A stretch of DNA of 64,000 nt from Bradyrhizobium paxllaeri (GTDB taxonomy: Bacteria; Pseudomonadota; Alphaproteobacteria; Rhizobiales; Xanthobacteraceae), in the NCBI RefSeq assembly GCF_001693515.2, contig NZ_CP042968.1:3100001-3164000 (forward strand). Reading direction: 5' to 3'. Made by a program: the position numbers and the translations under genes. This document shows, piece after piece, positions 17,785 through 26,932 of the stretch. The notes beneath the pieces are model-generated. The model made no database searches, was not told the origin of the DNA, and saw only the letters and a list, made by a program, of their open reading frames with translations. How positions within the stretch are numbered: the stretch's first letter is position 1; the number at the start of each line of letters is the position of its first letter.

Positions 17785-18722
17785 TGATCGCCATCATGTC
17801 GGTCTATCTGGCACTGCTGTTTGGCGCGGTGTGGTTCGGCCTCATCCGCTTCAACACATTCTGGAAATCCTCGCCGCTCATCCTGCTGCTGTTCCTCAAC
17901 CTCGCTTTGTTCATCCCGATGGGCTGGGGCGCGCCGCAGGGGCCGGCGCTGGTCTTCCGCAACGCGGTGTCGATCGTGCCTGATGTGGCGGGCGAGGTGA
18001 CCGAGGTGGCGGTGGTGGCGAACACGCCGCTGAAGGCGGGCGACGTTCTGTTCAGGATCGACGCCACACCCTACGACGCGCAGGTGAAGTCGATCACGGC
18101 GCAGCTCAAGCTCTCGACGACGCGCCTTGCGCAGATGACCCAGCTCTACGAGCGCGACGCCGGGCGCGGCTTCGACGTCGAGCAGCGGCAGTCCGAAGTG
18201 GATCAACTCACGGGCCAGCTGCAGGCCGCGCAGTGGAATCTCGACAAGACCGTGGTGCGCGCGCCGGCCGACGGCTACGTCACCAACCTCGCGCTGCGCA
18301 AGGGCGCGCGGGTGGCGAACCTGCCGCTGTCGCCGGCGATGGCGTTCATCGATACCTCCGATACCCGCGTCGTCGTCGAGATCAACCAGATCGATGCGCG
18401 CTACATCGCACCGGGGCAGGAGGCCGAGATCGCCTTCAAATTCGTGCCCGGCCGTGTGTTCGGCGGCAAGGTCGAAAGCATTTTGCAGGCGGTAGCAACC
18501 GGGCAGGCGCAGATTTCCGGCACGGCCGTGGCACCAAAGGAGATCCAGACGGTGCCCTTCGTCGTGCGCGTCAAGCTCGACGACGAGGATTTTGCAAAGA
18601 AGCTGCCAGCCGGCGCCACCGGCACGGCCGCGATCTACACCGAACACGTCAAGGTCAGTCACATCATCCGCCGCGTGCTGCTGCGGCAGGTGGCGATCCT
18701 CGACTACGTCAATCCGTTTTGA
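17781..18722 (+). CDS. HlyD family membrane fusion protein (YiaV-like)
   Basis: A 313-residue periplasmic adaptor anchored by N-terminal membrane segments (two hydrophobic stretches, about 3-18 and 30-48). The barrel-sandwich halves are SIVPDVAGEVTEVAV...PLKAGDVLFRID (about 70-100) and KTVVRAPADGYVTNLALRKGARV (about 160-185), with a helical hairpin between. No cognate RND, ABC or MFS pump is encoded here, so it may pair with DUF3302 and the outer-membrane barrel further downstream (inferred). The ATG overlaps the stop of the DUF3302 gene. Confidence 0.88.
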   Translation: MMIAIMSVYLALLFGAVWFGLIRFNTFWKSSPLILLLFLNLALFIPMGWGAPQGPALVFRNAVSIVPDVAGEVTEVAVVANTPLKAGDVLFRIDATPYDAQVKSITAQLKLSTTRLAQMTQLYERDAGRGFDVEQRQSEVDQLTGQLQAAQWNLDKTVVRAPADGYVTNLALRKGARVANLPLSPAMAFIDTSDTRVVVEINQIDARYIAPGQEAEIAFKFVPGRVFGGKVESILQAVATGQAQISGTAVAPKEIQTVPFVVRVKLDDEDFAKKLPAGATGTAAIYTEHVKVSHIIRRVLLRQVAILDYVNPF

Positions 18723-18739
18723 GGGAGGGAGTGAGCATC

Positions 18740-20179
18740 ATGAACAAGAAGTCGCTCTTCGCATCATTTGCGATCCTGATGATCACATTGCCTGCCCAAG
18801 CGCAAAATCCTTCCGCCGAGGAAATCAACCGGCGGCTGATTGCGGGCCGCGCGTTGGAGGCGGCGATCTGGGGCATGTCGGCGGTCAACACCGATCTGAT
18901 GCGCCAGGAAATGCTGACCAAGACGCCGGGCAAGGTGAATCAGTTCATCTATTGGGGCCGTCCGCTCGACTGGAAGAACCAGACGCTCACCCCCAATCCC
19001 GACACGCTCTATTTCATGGCGTTCTACGATACGAAGGTCGCCGGTCCGATGGTGATCGAAGTACCGCCTGGCGACGATCAGGGGTCGCTCAACGGTAACA
19101 TAGTCACGGTCTGGCAGACCTCGCTGGAGGACGTGGGCCTGCTTGGCGTCGATCACGGGGCGGGCGGCAAGTTCGTCATTCTCCCGCCGGGCCACAAGGA
19201 TGCGGTCCCCGACGGCTACAGCATTTTGCGCTCGGATACCTACGGCGGCTATGCGCTTGTCCGTTCCAATCTCAGAAGTCGCAGTGATGCGGATGTGGCG
19301 GCATCGGTCGCTTATGCCAAGCGCGTCAAATTTTATCCGTTATCCGCTGCGGCCAATCCGCCCGAGACTGTCTTCACCGACGTCAAGGACGTCAACTTCG
19401 ACTCGACCATCCGTTACGATGCGAGCTTCTATCAATCGCTCGACCGCGTGGTGCAGAGCGAGCCGTGGATTGAGCGCGACCGTGCGATGATCGACCAACT
19501 CCGTACCATCGGTATCGGGAAGGGGAAGCCATTCAATCCGGATGCGAAGACGCAGGCTACGCTCACCGCCGCTATTGGCGAGGCAAAGGTGCTGCTGGAG
19601 CAGCGGTATGACGCGGGCTTCCCGGTTTTCTATCCAGAGACGCACTGGACCATGCCGGCATTATCCGAAGCCGTCGAGGGCCAGAGCTCGACCTACGCCA
19701 ACCCCGACAAATACGCGATCGACGCGCGGGGAGTGGCGTACACCTATGCCTACATTGCGATCAAGCGGCTGGGTGCCGGCCAATTCTATCTGATCTCGAT
19801 CCGCGACAAGGAGGGGCAAGCTTTTGACGGCAGCAAGACCTATCGTCTGCGGGTACCGGCGGACGTTCCGGTCGCCCAGTACTGGTCGGTGACCGCCTAC
19901 GACCGCGAGACTCACGCGCTGATCAAGAACATGCCGCGCGCGAGCCGCGCCTCGAATGCTGCCGACTTGCAGAAGAATGCCGACGGTTCCGTCGATATCT
20001 ACTTCGGACCCGCAGCGCCCGCGGGTAAGGACACGAACTGGGTGCCCACCGACCCGGCGCGGAAGTTCGAGTTGATGGCGCGCTTCTACGCGCCGAAGAA
20101 GGAGTTTTTCGAGAAGACGTGGAGTCTGCCTGACATCGAGAAGGTCGGTGCAACAGTTGGAAGTGGAGCAAGGCAATGA
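18740..20179 (+). CDS. DUF1254/DUF1214 exported protein
   Basis: A 479-residue predicted periplasmic protein. The signal peptide is KKSLFASFAILMITLPAQAQ (cut after about residue 22). A DUF1254 domain follows at about 60-190 (TLTPNPDTLYFMAFYDTK, VWQTSLEDVG), then DUF1214 near 350-465 (YFLISIRDKEG-like region, VPVAQYWSVTAYDRETHALI). Function is unknown for the family. The next gene encodes a shorter relative and overlaps by 4 bases, so the two are probably made together. Confidence 0.88.
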   Translation: MNKKSLFASFAILMITLPAQAQNPSAEEINRRLIAGRALEAAIWGMSAVNTDLMRQEMLTKTPGKVNQFIYWGRPLDWKNQTLTPNPDTLYFMAFYDTKVAGPMVIEVPPGDDQGSLNGNIVTVWQTSLEDVGLLGVDHGAGGKFVILPPGHKDAVPDGYSILRSDTYGGYALVRSNLRSRSDADVAASVAYAKRVKFYPLSAAANPPETVFTDVKDVNFDSTIRYDASFYQSLDRVVQSEPWIERDRAMIDQLRTIGIGKGKPFNPDAKTQATLTAAIGEAKVLLEQRYDAGFPVFYPETHWTMPALSEAVEGQSSTYANPDKYAIDARGVAYTYAYIAIKRLGAGQFYLISIRDKEGQAFDGSKTYRLRVPADVPVAQYWSVTAYDRETHALIKNMPRASRASNAADLQKNADGSVDIYFGPAAPAGKDTNWVPTDPARKFELMARFYAPKKEFFEKTWSLPDIEKVGATVGSGARQ

Positions 20180-21198
20180 AGACAATCATCGTCTGCATCT
20201 TCCTGGCTGCGACCGCTAGCGCTGCGCGCGCCCAGGGCGGAAACGCTGTTCCCGTCACGCCAGACAATTTCGCCAGGGCCGAGAGCGACATGTATTTCGC
20301 GGCGTCGGCCAAGGACGCCGGCGGCACGGGAAAGCTCCTGCATCGCCGCGATGTCGTGCCGGTCGAGAAGCAGCCTGTGGTGCGGCCAAACCGCGACACG
20401 CTCTATTCATCGGGCGTGTTCGATCTTGAGGCCGGTCCGGTGACCTTGACGCTGCCTGACGCGGGCAAGCGCTTCATGTCGCTGCAGGCGTTCAACGAGG
20501 ACCACTATGTGGTGGGCGGCGTGCGTTACGGGGCAGGCAAATACAGGTTCGACAAGGGAAATGTCGGTACGCGCTACATGCTCGTTGGAATCCGCACGCT
20601 GGTCGACCCCAACGATCCCGACGACATCACGCAGGTTCATGCCTTGCAGGATGCCATCAAGATCGACCAGCAAGGCAGCGGCAAGCTCGAACTGCCCAAT
20701 TGGGATCCCGTCAGCCAGAAGAAGGTGCGTGATGCCTTGATTGCTCTCGGCTCGACGACTCCCGATTTCAAGCGCGCGTTCGGCGCAAAGGATCAGGTCG
20801 ATCCCGTCAGGCATCTGATCGGCACCGCCACGGGGTGGGGCGGCAATCCCGACAGGGATGCCACCTATCTGAACGTCACTCCCGGCAAGAATGACGGCAC
20901 GACGATTCACAAGCTCGTTGTCAGGGATGTGCCGGTGGACGCGTTCTGGTCGATCAGCCTCTACAACGCCGAAGGCTATTTCCAGAAGAACGACTTCGAC
21001 GCCTATTCGCTCAACAACATCACCGCGCAGAAGTCCGCCGATGGTTCGGTTGCCGTTCAGTTCGGCGGCTGCGACGGCAAGATACCAAATTGCCTGCCGG
21101 TCATGACGGGCTGGAACTACACCGTGCGGCTCTATCGGCCGCGCGCGGAGATCTTGAGCGGCAAGTGGGAATTCCCGGAGCCGCAGGTGGTGAACTGA
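20176..21198 (+). CDS. DUF1254/DUF1214 exported protein, short form
   Basis: A 340-residue exported protein with a short signal peptide (KTIIVCIFLAATASAARAQ). The DUF1254-like part is VRPNRDTLYSSGVFDLEAGPV near residue 75, and the DUF1214-like end is VPVDAFWSISLYNAEGYF near 255 and WNYTVRLYRPRAEIL near 315. It lacks much of the middle of its 479-residue neighbour. The start overlaps that neighbour's stop (ATGA). Confidence 0.87.
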   Translation: MKTIIVCIFLAATASAARAQGGNAVPVTPDNFARAESDMYFAASAKDAGGTGKLLHRRDVVPVEKQPVVRPNRDTLYSSGVFDLEAGPVTLTLPDAGKRFMSLQAFNEDHYVVGGVRYGAGKYRFDKGNVGTRYMLVGIRTLVDPNDPDDITQVHALQDAIKIDQQGSGKLELPNWDPVSQKKVRDALIALGSTTPDFKRAFGAKDQVDPVRHLIGTATGWGGNPDRDATYLNVTPGKNDGTTIHKLVVRDVPVDAFWSISLYNAEGYFQKNDFDAYSLNNITAQKSADGSVAVQFGGCDGKIPNCLPVMTGWNYTVRLYRPRAEILSGKWEFPEPQVVN

Positions 21199-21367
21199 AA
21201 TGCACGGTGTCGGGCATAGCGATGTGACGACGCAGCCACACCGCGAGGCAATCGCGGCGCCGGGCGGGTTCCGCCGTGCAAAGCAGCCTAGGATTGCATG
21301 ATCTCGGCGAAGCGGATGATTCGAGGCCTCTGGAGAAGTCAGGGCGAACAACAAGAAGGAGATAGCC

Positions 21368-22381
21368 ATGGGACAGGTGAAATCTCGCGTGACGGCCGGC
21401 CTAGCGGCAGTTCCAGCACTCTTGCTGTTTGCACATCCGCAGGCTGCCTGGGCCGATGCTGGCGGACTCAGCTTCTGGCTCCCTGGCATATTCGGCAGTC
21501 TCGCTGCTGCGCCGGCGGTGCCGGGATGGTCAACCGCCACGATCTACCTGCATCTGCAGAGTTCGGCCGGTGGAGAAAAGGATTTCATCAGGGGCGGCAA
21601 TGTCGTCGCCGGCCTCAATGCGAGGGCGGATGTCGTCGTTCAGGGATTCACTTACACCTTTGCTACGCCCTTCCTGGGAGCCCAGGCCGCGGTCAGCATT
21701 CTCGGCGCGCCCGGAAATGTCGATGTCGGTATCGACGCGACACTCACGGGCCCACGGGGCAACACGATCTCGGGAAGCCGGAGCGACAATCGCTGGACGT
21801 TTGCCGACGTGTTCTATCAGGGAACGCTCAAATGGAATCAGGGTGTCCACAATGAGATGGTCTATGTCACGGGAAACATCCCGAGTGGCACGTATGACGT
21901 CAACCGTCTCGCCAATTTGAGCTTCGGCTTCGTCGCGGTCGATGCCGGCGCCGGCTACACCTATCTGAATCCCAAGACCGGGAACGAGTTTTCCATCGTT
22001 GGAGGACTGACCTACAGCTTCGAGAACACGGCGCTGCAGTACCAGAACGGCATCGACTTCCATGTCGATTGGGCCGCATCGCATTTCCTGAGCAAGAACA
22101 TGCTCGTCGGCCTCGGCGGCTATTACTTCCAGCAACTCACGGGCGACAGCGGACCGGGGGCGAGGCTCGGCGACTTCAAGGGGCGGGTACTCGGCATTGG
22201 GCCACAAGTCGGCTTCATCTTTCCGCTCAATGAGGGCTATCAGGGCTACCTCAACCTGCGGGGATTCAGGGATTTTGCGGCGGAGAACCGGCCTGAAGGC
22301 TGGACGGCATGGGTTACCTTCGCAGTGTCACCGGCCCCGCCGGAGCACGCCGCGTCAAAGCCGATCACCCGCAAGTACTAG
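21368..22381 (+). CDS. Outer-membrane beta-barrel, phenol MetA-type family
   Basis: A 337-residue protein with a signal peptide ending near AWA-DAG (about residue 30). It then has alternating strands typical of the Phenol_MetA_deg barrel family (GLSFWLPGIFGSLAA at the start, VDAGAGYTYLNPKTGNEFS, GLGGYYFQQLTGDSG). These proteins sit in the outer membrane and are thought to pass hydrophobic or aromatic compounds. An AAGGAG ribosome site precedes the ATG. It could supply the outer-membrane step for the upstream HlyD/DUF1254 genes (inferred). Confidence 0.82.
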   Translation: MGQVKSRVTAGLAAVPALLLFAHPQAAWADAGGLSFWLPGIFGSLAAAPAVPGWSTATIYLHLQSSAGGEKDFIRGGNVVAGLNARADVVVQGFTYTFATPFLGAQAAVSILGAPGNVDVGIDATLTGPRGNTISGSRSDNRWTFADVFYQGTLKWNQGVHNEMVYVTGNIPSGTYDVNRLANLSFGFVAVDAGAGYTYLNPKTGNEFSIVGGLTYSFENTALQYQNGIDFHVDWAASHFLSKNMLVGLGGYYFQQLTGDSGPGARLGDFKGRVLGIGPQVGFIFPLNEGYQGYLNLRGFRDFAAENRPEGWTAWVTFAVSPAPPEHAASKPITRKY

Positions 22382-22432
22382 GAGACAAAGGCAACGACAG
22401 ACCCGATCAAGGACACGCGCCCCACGGGCCTG

Positions 22433-24511
22433 ATGCGGCTGCGCATCGGCTTTCGGACCTCGATCATCACGGTGTTCATCGCGGTGGTGCTGTTCGTCGG
22501 CCTGACGCTGGTCTATCTGAGCTTCGAGCGCGTCTCGCAGATCACGCGCACGGCGGCGGCCGGCTTCATCGGCAAGGTCGCCCAGCTCGGCGCCGACCGC
22601 ATCGACAGCCAGTTCAGGAACGTCCGCGACGGCCTCGTCATCCTGAGCGGACTGCCGTCGATCCAGGAGGCAGATATCAACGACAACACGAGGCTCTACG
22701 GCCTGATGGCCTCGATGCTGCGCAACAACCGGCAGCTCTTCAATCTTTACGTCGGATATGAAGACGGCTCGTTCCTCGAAATGGACATGATCGATCGTGC
22801 CAAGCCCGGCTTCCGGGCGAGCCTCAGTATTCCGGAGGACGCGCTGTTTCGCCTGGTCGTCATCACGAAGACGGGCGCCTCGGCTGCCTCAAGCACGCTG
22901 TATCTGTCCGAAAATCTCATCCAGGTCGGCGAGGCGGCGGGGCCCGCCGGCTACGATCCGCGGCAGCGGCCATGGTACACCGACGCCTTCAAGAACCAGC
23001 AAACGTTGCTGACCGGCCCGTACATTTTCTTCGCCACGCGGCAGCCGGGTTACACGCTGCGCATTCCGCTGAAGGAAGGCCGCCGTGGCGTCGTCGCCGG
23101 TGATATCCTGCTCAACCAGTCGGAGGCCATGCTGAACCAGCAGCGGCTCGGAGAATCCGGCAGGGCGTTCCTGTTCAACGATGACGATCGCATCGTCGCG
23201 CATCCCAGGATGAGCGAACTGATGAGCGACCACGAACACGGCGATGAGCTGCCCGGTATCGGGTCGGTCAAGCTGGCGGGCCTTATGTCTGCCATCAAAG
23301 CTTGGCGTAGCGAGGGAGAGGCCCAGCAATTCTTCGAGGACAAGGCGGGACGGACCTATGTCGTCGCCTTCCATCGCATCGAAACCGCCGGCGACGCCAA
23401 TATCCGCCTTGCCGTGATCGCGCCGCTGGACGAGTTCTTCGCGCGGATCATCGCGGAGCGGCGCACGCTGTTCGCGCTGGCGCTGGCCTTCGTCGGGGCG
23501 ACGTTGCCCTTTGCGTTCTGGCTCGGTTCGCTGATGGCGCGATCCTTGCGAAAGCTTGCCCGGGAAACCGACGAAATTCGGCGGTTCCAGATGGCGGACC
23601 ATCCGCGCATTCATTCGGTCGTTGCCGAAATCGAGGATCTCGGGCGTTCGGTGTTCACGATGCGCACGGTGGTGCGCAATTTCTCGAGCTTCATTCCAAG
23701 ACAGATCGTCCGGCAACTCATCGAAACCGGGACGTCCCTGGAGCTCGGCGGATCACGCCGCGAGGTCACGGTGCTGTTCACCGATGTCGCGGACTTTACC
23801 GCCAAGACCGAAAAGGCCGACCCTTCGCAGGTGATGATCTACACCTCGCGCTACTTTGCGGCGCTCTCCGAAGAAATCATGAAAAGCGAAGGCACGGTCG
23901 ACAAGTTTATCGGCGATGCCGTGATGGCATTCTGGAATGCGCCGGCCGACGATCCCGATCACGCGGTTCATGCCTGCCGGGCCGTACTTGCGTGTCTGAA
24001 CCGAAACGACGAACTCAACCGAACGTTCGAGCGCGAGGGGTGGCCGTCCTATGTCACACGATTCGGACTTCATACCGGCGACGCCGTGGTCGGGAATATC
24101 GGCTCGGCTGACCGCATGAACTACACGGCGCTCGGCGCCAGCATCAATCTCGCGTCGCGCCTGGAGGGTCTCAACAAGGGATACGGTACGCGCGTGCTGG
24201 TCAGCTCGGCGGTGCGCGAGCGAACCGGGCACGTGTTCTTGTTCCGCAGCGTCGACCGCATCAGGCCGAAGGGATTTGCGGAGCCTGTCCCGATCAGCGA
24301 ATTGCGCGGCGAGCGCGAGATGGCCAGCGCCTCCGAACGAAACTTCTGTCGTCGCTGGGAGGAGATTTATGTCTTGATCGAGCGCGGCGATAGCAAGCAG
24401 GTCACCGTCAAGCTGCGCGCCTTTCTCACCGATTATCCCGGCGACGGTGTCGCGCAGTATCACGCCGGGCAGTTGCGTGTCGCGTTCAAACAGGAGAGTG
24501 CGCGTGAGTGA
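22433..24511 (+). CDS. Membrane adenylate/guanylate cyclase with Cache sensor
   Basis: A 692-residue class III nucleotide cyclase. Seen in order: TM1 (about 7-28), a large periplasmic double-Cache sensor (about 30-340, with QRPWYTDAFK), TM2 (about 345-368), a HAMP-like linker, and the catalytic domain (about 440-610). Metal-binding aspartates are in VLFTDVADFT (near 450) and KFIGDAVMAFW; the ATP-site region MNYTALGASINLASRLE is intact. It should make cAMP (or cGMP) in response to a periplasmic ligand. Its last 8 bases overlap the substrate-binding protein gene, which could provide that ligand signal. Confidence 0.93.
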   Translation: MRLRIGFRTSIITVFIAVVLFVGLTLVYLSFERVSQITRTAAAGFIGKVAQLGADRIDSQFRNVRDGLVILSGLPSIQEADINDNTRLYGLMASMLRNNRQLFNLYVGYEDGSFLEMDMIDRAKPGFRASLSIPEDALFRLVVITKTGASAASSTLYLSENLIQVGEAAGPAGYDPRQRPWYTDAFKNQQTLLTGPYIFFATRQPGYTLRIPLKEGRRGVVAGDILLNQSEAMLNQQRLGESGRAFLFNDDDRIVAHPRMSELMSDHEHGDELPGIGSVKLAGLMSAIKAWRSEGEAQQFFEDKAGRTYVVAFHRIETAGDANIRLAVIAPLDEFFARIIAERRTLFALALAFVGATLPFAFWLGSLMARSLRKLARETDEIRRFQMADHPRIHSVVAEIEDLGRSVFTMRTVVRNFSSFIPRQIVRQLIETGTSLELGGSRREVTVLFTDVADFTAKTEKADPSQVMIYTSRYFAALSEEIMKSEGTVDKFIGDAVMAFWNAPADDPDHAVHACRAVLACLNRNDELNRTFEREGWPSYVTRFGLHTGDAVVGNIGSADRMNYTALGASINLASRLEGLNKGYGTRVLVSSAVRERTGHVFLFRSVDRIRPKGFAEPVPISELRGEREMASASERNFCRRWEEIYVLIERGDSKQVTVKLRAFLTDYPGDGVAQYHAGQLRVAFKQESARE

Positions 24512-25526
24512 TCCTGGCGGCAGGCGATTTCTAACCGTGAACCGGCGGCAGGCGATGGCGATGGTAGCGGGTACCATGGCCGGAACAGCTATCGGATCGC
24601 CGCGGATCGCGCGGGCGCGCACTAAGATCCGGCTCGGCTATTTGCATGTCGTTGCGGTGGATGGCCAGATCTGGACCGGCCTCGACCGCGGCAGTTTCGA
24701 CAAGTACGGTATCGACTTCGACCTGCTCGAATGCAATACCGGGCCGGAAGTGTTCGAAGCGATGGCGGCCGGCAAGATCGATGTGCTCTCCGCCGGCGGC
24801 GTGATCTCCAATTATCTCGCATTGGGGCATGGCCGCGGCTTCCTGATCAACGACATCGAGGTCGCCACCACGCAGCTTTGGGTCAGACCCGACAAGGGTG
24901 TTCGGACGTTCGCCGATCTGAAAGGCAAGCCGATCGCCACTACCACCAGAACCACGGCGCATATCTTCCTCGACCGCGCACTGCGCGCCAACAACCTGGC
25001 GCTGGCCGACGTCGAGATTCGCAACAGCAGCATGTCGGCGGCGGTGGCATCCTTCATCGCGGGCGAGGTTCCGGCCGTGGCATTGTGGGTGCCGTTCAAC
25101 ATCGCCGTGCGCGAGAAACTGCCGGGCGCTGTCAAGCTGGTCGACGCCTCGGCCTTCTATCCGCAATCCGCGGTGGTCGGTGGCTGGGTGGCGCGGCCGG
25201 AGTATTACGCCGGCAACAAGGAGGTGCTGGCCAGCATTGTCAAGGGCTGGGCCGAGGCCAATGATTACATCGTCCGCAATCAGGCCGCCGCTGCCGAGGC
25301 GCTGCAGAAGAGCCACTATCCCAACGCCACGCCTGCCGACATCACCGAGGCGCTCAAGGCGCAAAAGATGTTTTCGTCGCGGGAGTGGAAGCGGCTCTAT
25401 TCCGACGGCACGGTCACCAAATGGCTGCAGCAGGTCAGCGACTTCTTCATGGCCGATGCGGGCGTGACCAATGCCTCGCACGCCACCGACTATTTCGACA
25501 CCAGCATCTATCTTTCCACGATCTGA
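24504..25526 (+). CDS. NitT/TauT-type substrate-binding protein, orphan
   Basis: A 340-residue periplasmic binding protein of the nitrate/sulfonate/taurine class (KIRLGYLHVVAVDGQIWTGLDRGSFDKYGIDFDL and GKPIATTTRTTAHIFLDRAL are typical). The N-terminus carries NRRQAMAMVAGTMAGTA, a possible Tat signal. The GTG at 24504 overlaps the cyclase stop. No permease or ATPase gene follows, so it is unlikely to be part of a simple ABC importer at this locus. A sensory role with the cyclase is possible. Confidence 0.88.
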   Translation: MSDPGGRRFLTVNRRQAMAMVAGTMAGTAIGSPRIARARTKIRLGYLHVVAVDGQIWTGLDRGSFDKYGIDFDLLECNTGPEVFEAMAAGKIDVLSAGGVISNYLALGHGRGFLINDIEVATTQLWVRPDKGVRTFADLKGKPIATTTRTTAHIFLDRALRANNLALADVEIRNSSMSAAVASFIAGEVPAVALWVPFNIAVREKLPGAVKLVDASAFYPQSAVVGGWVARPEYYAGNKEVLASIVKGWAEANDYIVRNQAAAAEALQKSHYPNATPADITEALKAQKMFSSREWKRLYSDGTVTKWLQQVSDFFMADAGVTNASHATDYFDTSIYLSTI

Positions 25527-25580
25527 CGATCTTGCTTCTGTCGCACCGGCTATTTCCTCTCGCCCTCTTTTTCTCTCATG

Positions 25581-25614
25581 CTTGAGCCTCAAGATCATCA
25601 CTGCGGTGATGATC
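25581..25614. repeat. Paired short palindromes upstream of opgC
   Basis: CTTGAGCCTCAAG (25581-25593) is immediately followed by a hairpin of two 9-base arms GATCATCAC / GTGATGATC with a TGCG loop (25593-25614). No T-run follows, so it is not a standard terminator. It may be an operator or RNA hairpin between the binding-protein gene and opgC. Confidence 0.6.
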
Positions 25615-25777
25615 GAAATCGCGCGGCTCAACCAACCATGTACGACGTTGAACATGCGCAACGCTGGCGCGCAGATTCATCTCGAGTGACAGCGCGAAGA
25701 ATAATTTTTTGAAGGTGAACCAGCTCACACCAATGCAGTCAGCTGCAGGCTCATCTTGCCAGCTTGGGGTAACCAAG

Positions 25778-26920
25778 ATGCACGATCGAACCGCCATCCC
25801 CAAAGTAACGTTCGGCAAGCTGCCGGAGCCGCAAGGCCAAGCCCGCGACTTGCGAATAGATGCCTGCCGAGGCATTGCGCTGTGGTTCATCTTTCTCGAC
25901 CATGTCCCAAACAACATCGGAAGCTGGCTGACGTTGCGGAACTACGGCTTCAGTGATGCCGCGGAAATATTCATGTTCGTCTCGGGCGTAACCTGTGCGC
26001 TGGCTTACGGTAAGGCATTACGGTTCGAGGGATGGACCGGTGTGATCCGCCGGACACTGCGGCGAAGCTGGGACATTTATGCCGCATTTCTGCTGCTCAC
26101 GCTCGCCTGCGCCATCCTGGTTCACCTCGCAGGAAGCGGCCGTCTCGCCGACGAGAGCAATACGCGCGTACTGCTGGACCATCCGGGCGAGATGCTCGCG
26201 CGCGCGGCGATACTGCAGTACCGTCCGGTCAATACCGACGTATTGCCAGCCTTCGTGCTTCTTCACCTCTTGTTCGCGCCGCTGTTGTGGTTGCTGCTGC
26301 GGGCGCCGAACGTGACGCTTGGCGCTTCGTTGGCGCTCTATGCACTGGTGCACTTCTTCGGATGGAGCGTCCCGGCGTGGCCGAGCGGTAATTGGGCCTT
26401 CAATCCGCTGGCATGGCAGCTGCTCGTCGTGCTTGGCGCGTGGTGGATGATCGAGGACAGGAGAGTCGGACCGTGGGTGATGTCACGTACGGCGCGTGCA
26501 CTTGCCGTCCTGTATTTGCTCCTCAGCCTGGTCATCGTATTAAGCTCGCACATCAGGCCGCTGGAAGCGCTAATCCCGCAGGCGCTATCGCAATTGCGGT
26601 ATCCACTGGACAAATCGAATCTCGATCCATTGCGACTGCTGCATTTCTTGGCCATAGCGGTTTTGGCGGCATGGCTCATGCCTCGTGATTGGCGGGGGCT
26701 AGAGACACCGTTGATGCGTGGCGCGATCCGCTGTGGCCAGAACTCGCTGCCAATCTTTTGCGTCGGCGTTCTGCTGGCGTTCGCCAGCCACATAGCATTG
26801 CTCGAGATCTCGAACGGGCTTGCGATGCAGATTGCACTCAGTCTCGGCGGCATCGGGGCGATGATCGCGTCCGCAACGCTGCTGGGCTTGATCGGCACCA
26901 AACCCAAGAAGCAATCATGA
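25778..26920 (+). CDS. opgC: OpgC-like membrane acyltransferase
   Basis: A 380-residue polytopic membrane protein with about ten hydrophobic segments. The OpgC hallmark at residues 30-75 is DACRGIALWFIFLDHVPNNI followed by FSDAAEIFMFVSGVTCALAYG. OpgC-type proteins add succinyl groups to periplasmic glucans. The ATG at 25778 is preceded by GGGG; the longer frame would start at a TTG (25709). It converges on the phosphatase gene, with only 12 bases between. Confidence 0.85.
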   Translation: MHDRTAIPKVTFGKLPEPQGQARDLRIDACRGIALWFIFLDHVPNNIGSWLTLRNYGFSDAAEIFMFVSGVTCALAYGKALRFEGWTGVIRRTLRRSWDIYAAFLLLTLACAILVHLAGSGRLADESNTRVLLDHPGEMLARAAILQYRPVNTDVLPAFVLLHLLFAPLLWLLLRAPNVTLGASLALYALVHFFGWSVPAWPSGNWAFNPLAWQLLVVLGAWWMIEDRRVGPWVMSRTARALAVLYLLLSLVIVLSSHIRPLEALIPQALSQLRYPLDKSNLDPLRLLHFLAIAVLAAWLMPRDWRGLETPLMRGAIRCGQNSLPIFCVGVLLAFASHIALLEISNGLAMQIALSLGGIGAMIASATLLGLIGTKPKKQS

Positions 26921-26932
26921 TACGGCTTGCGA

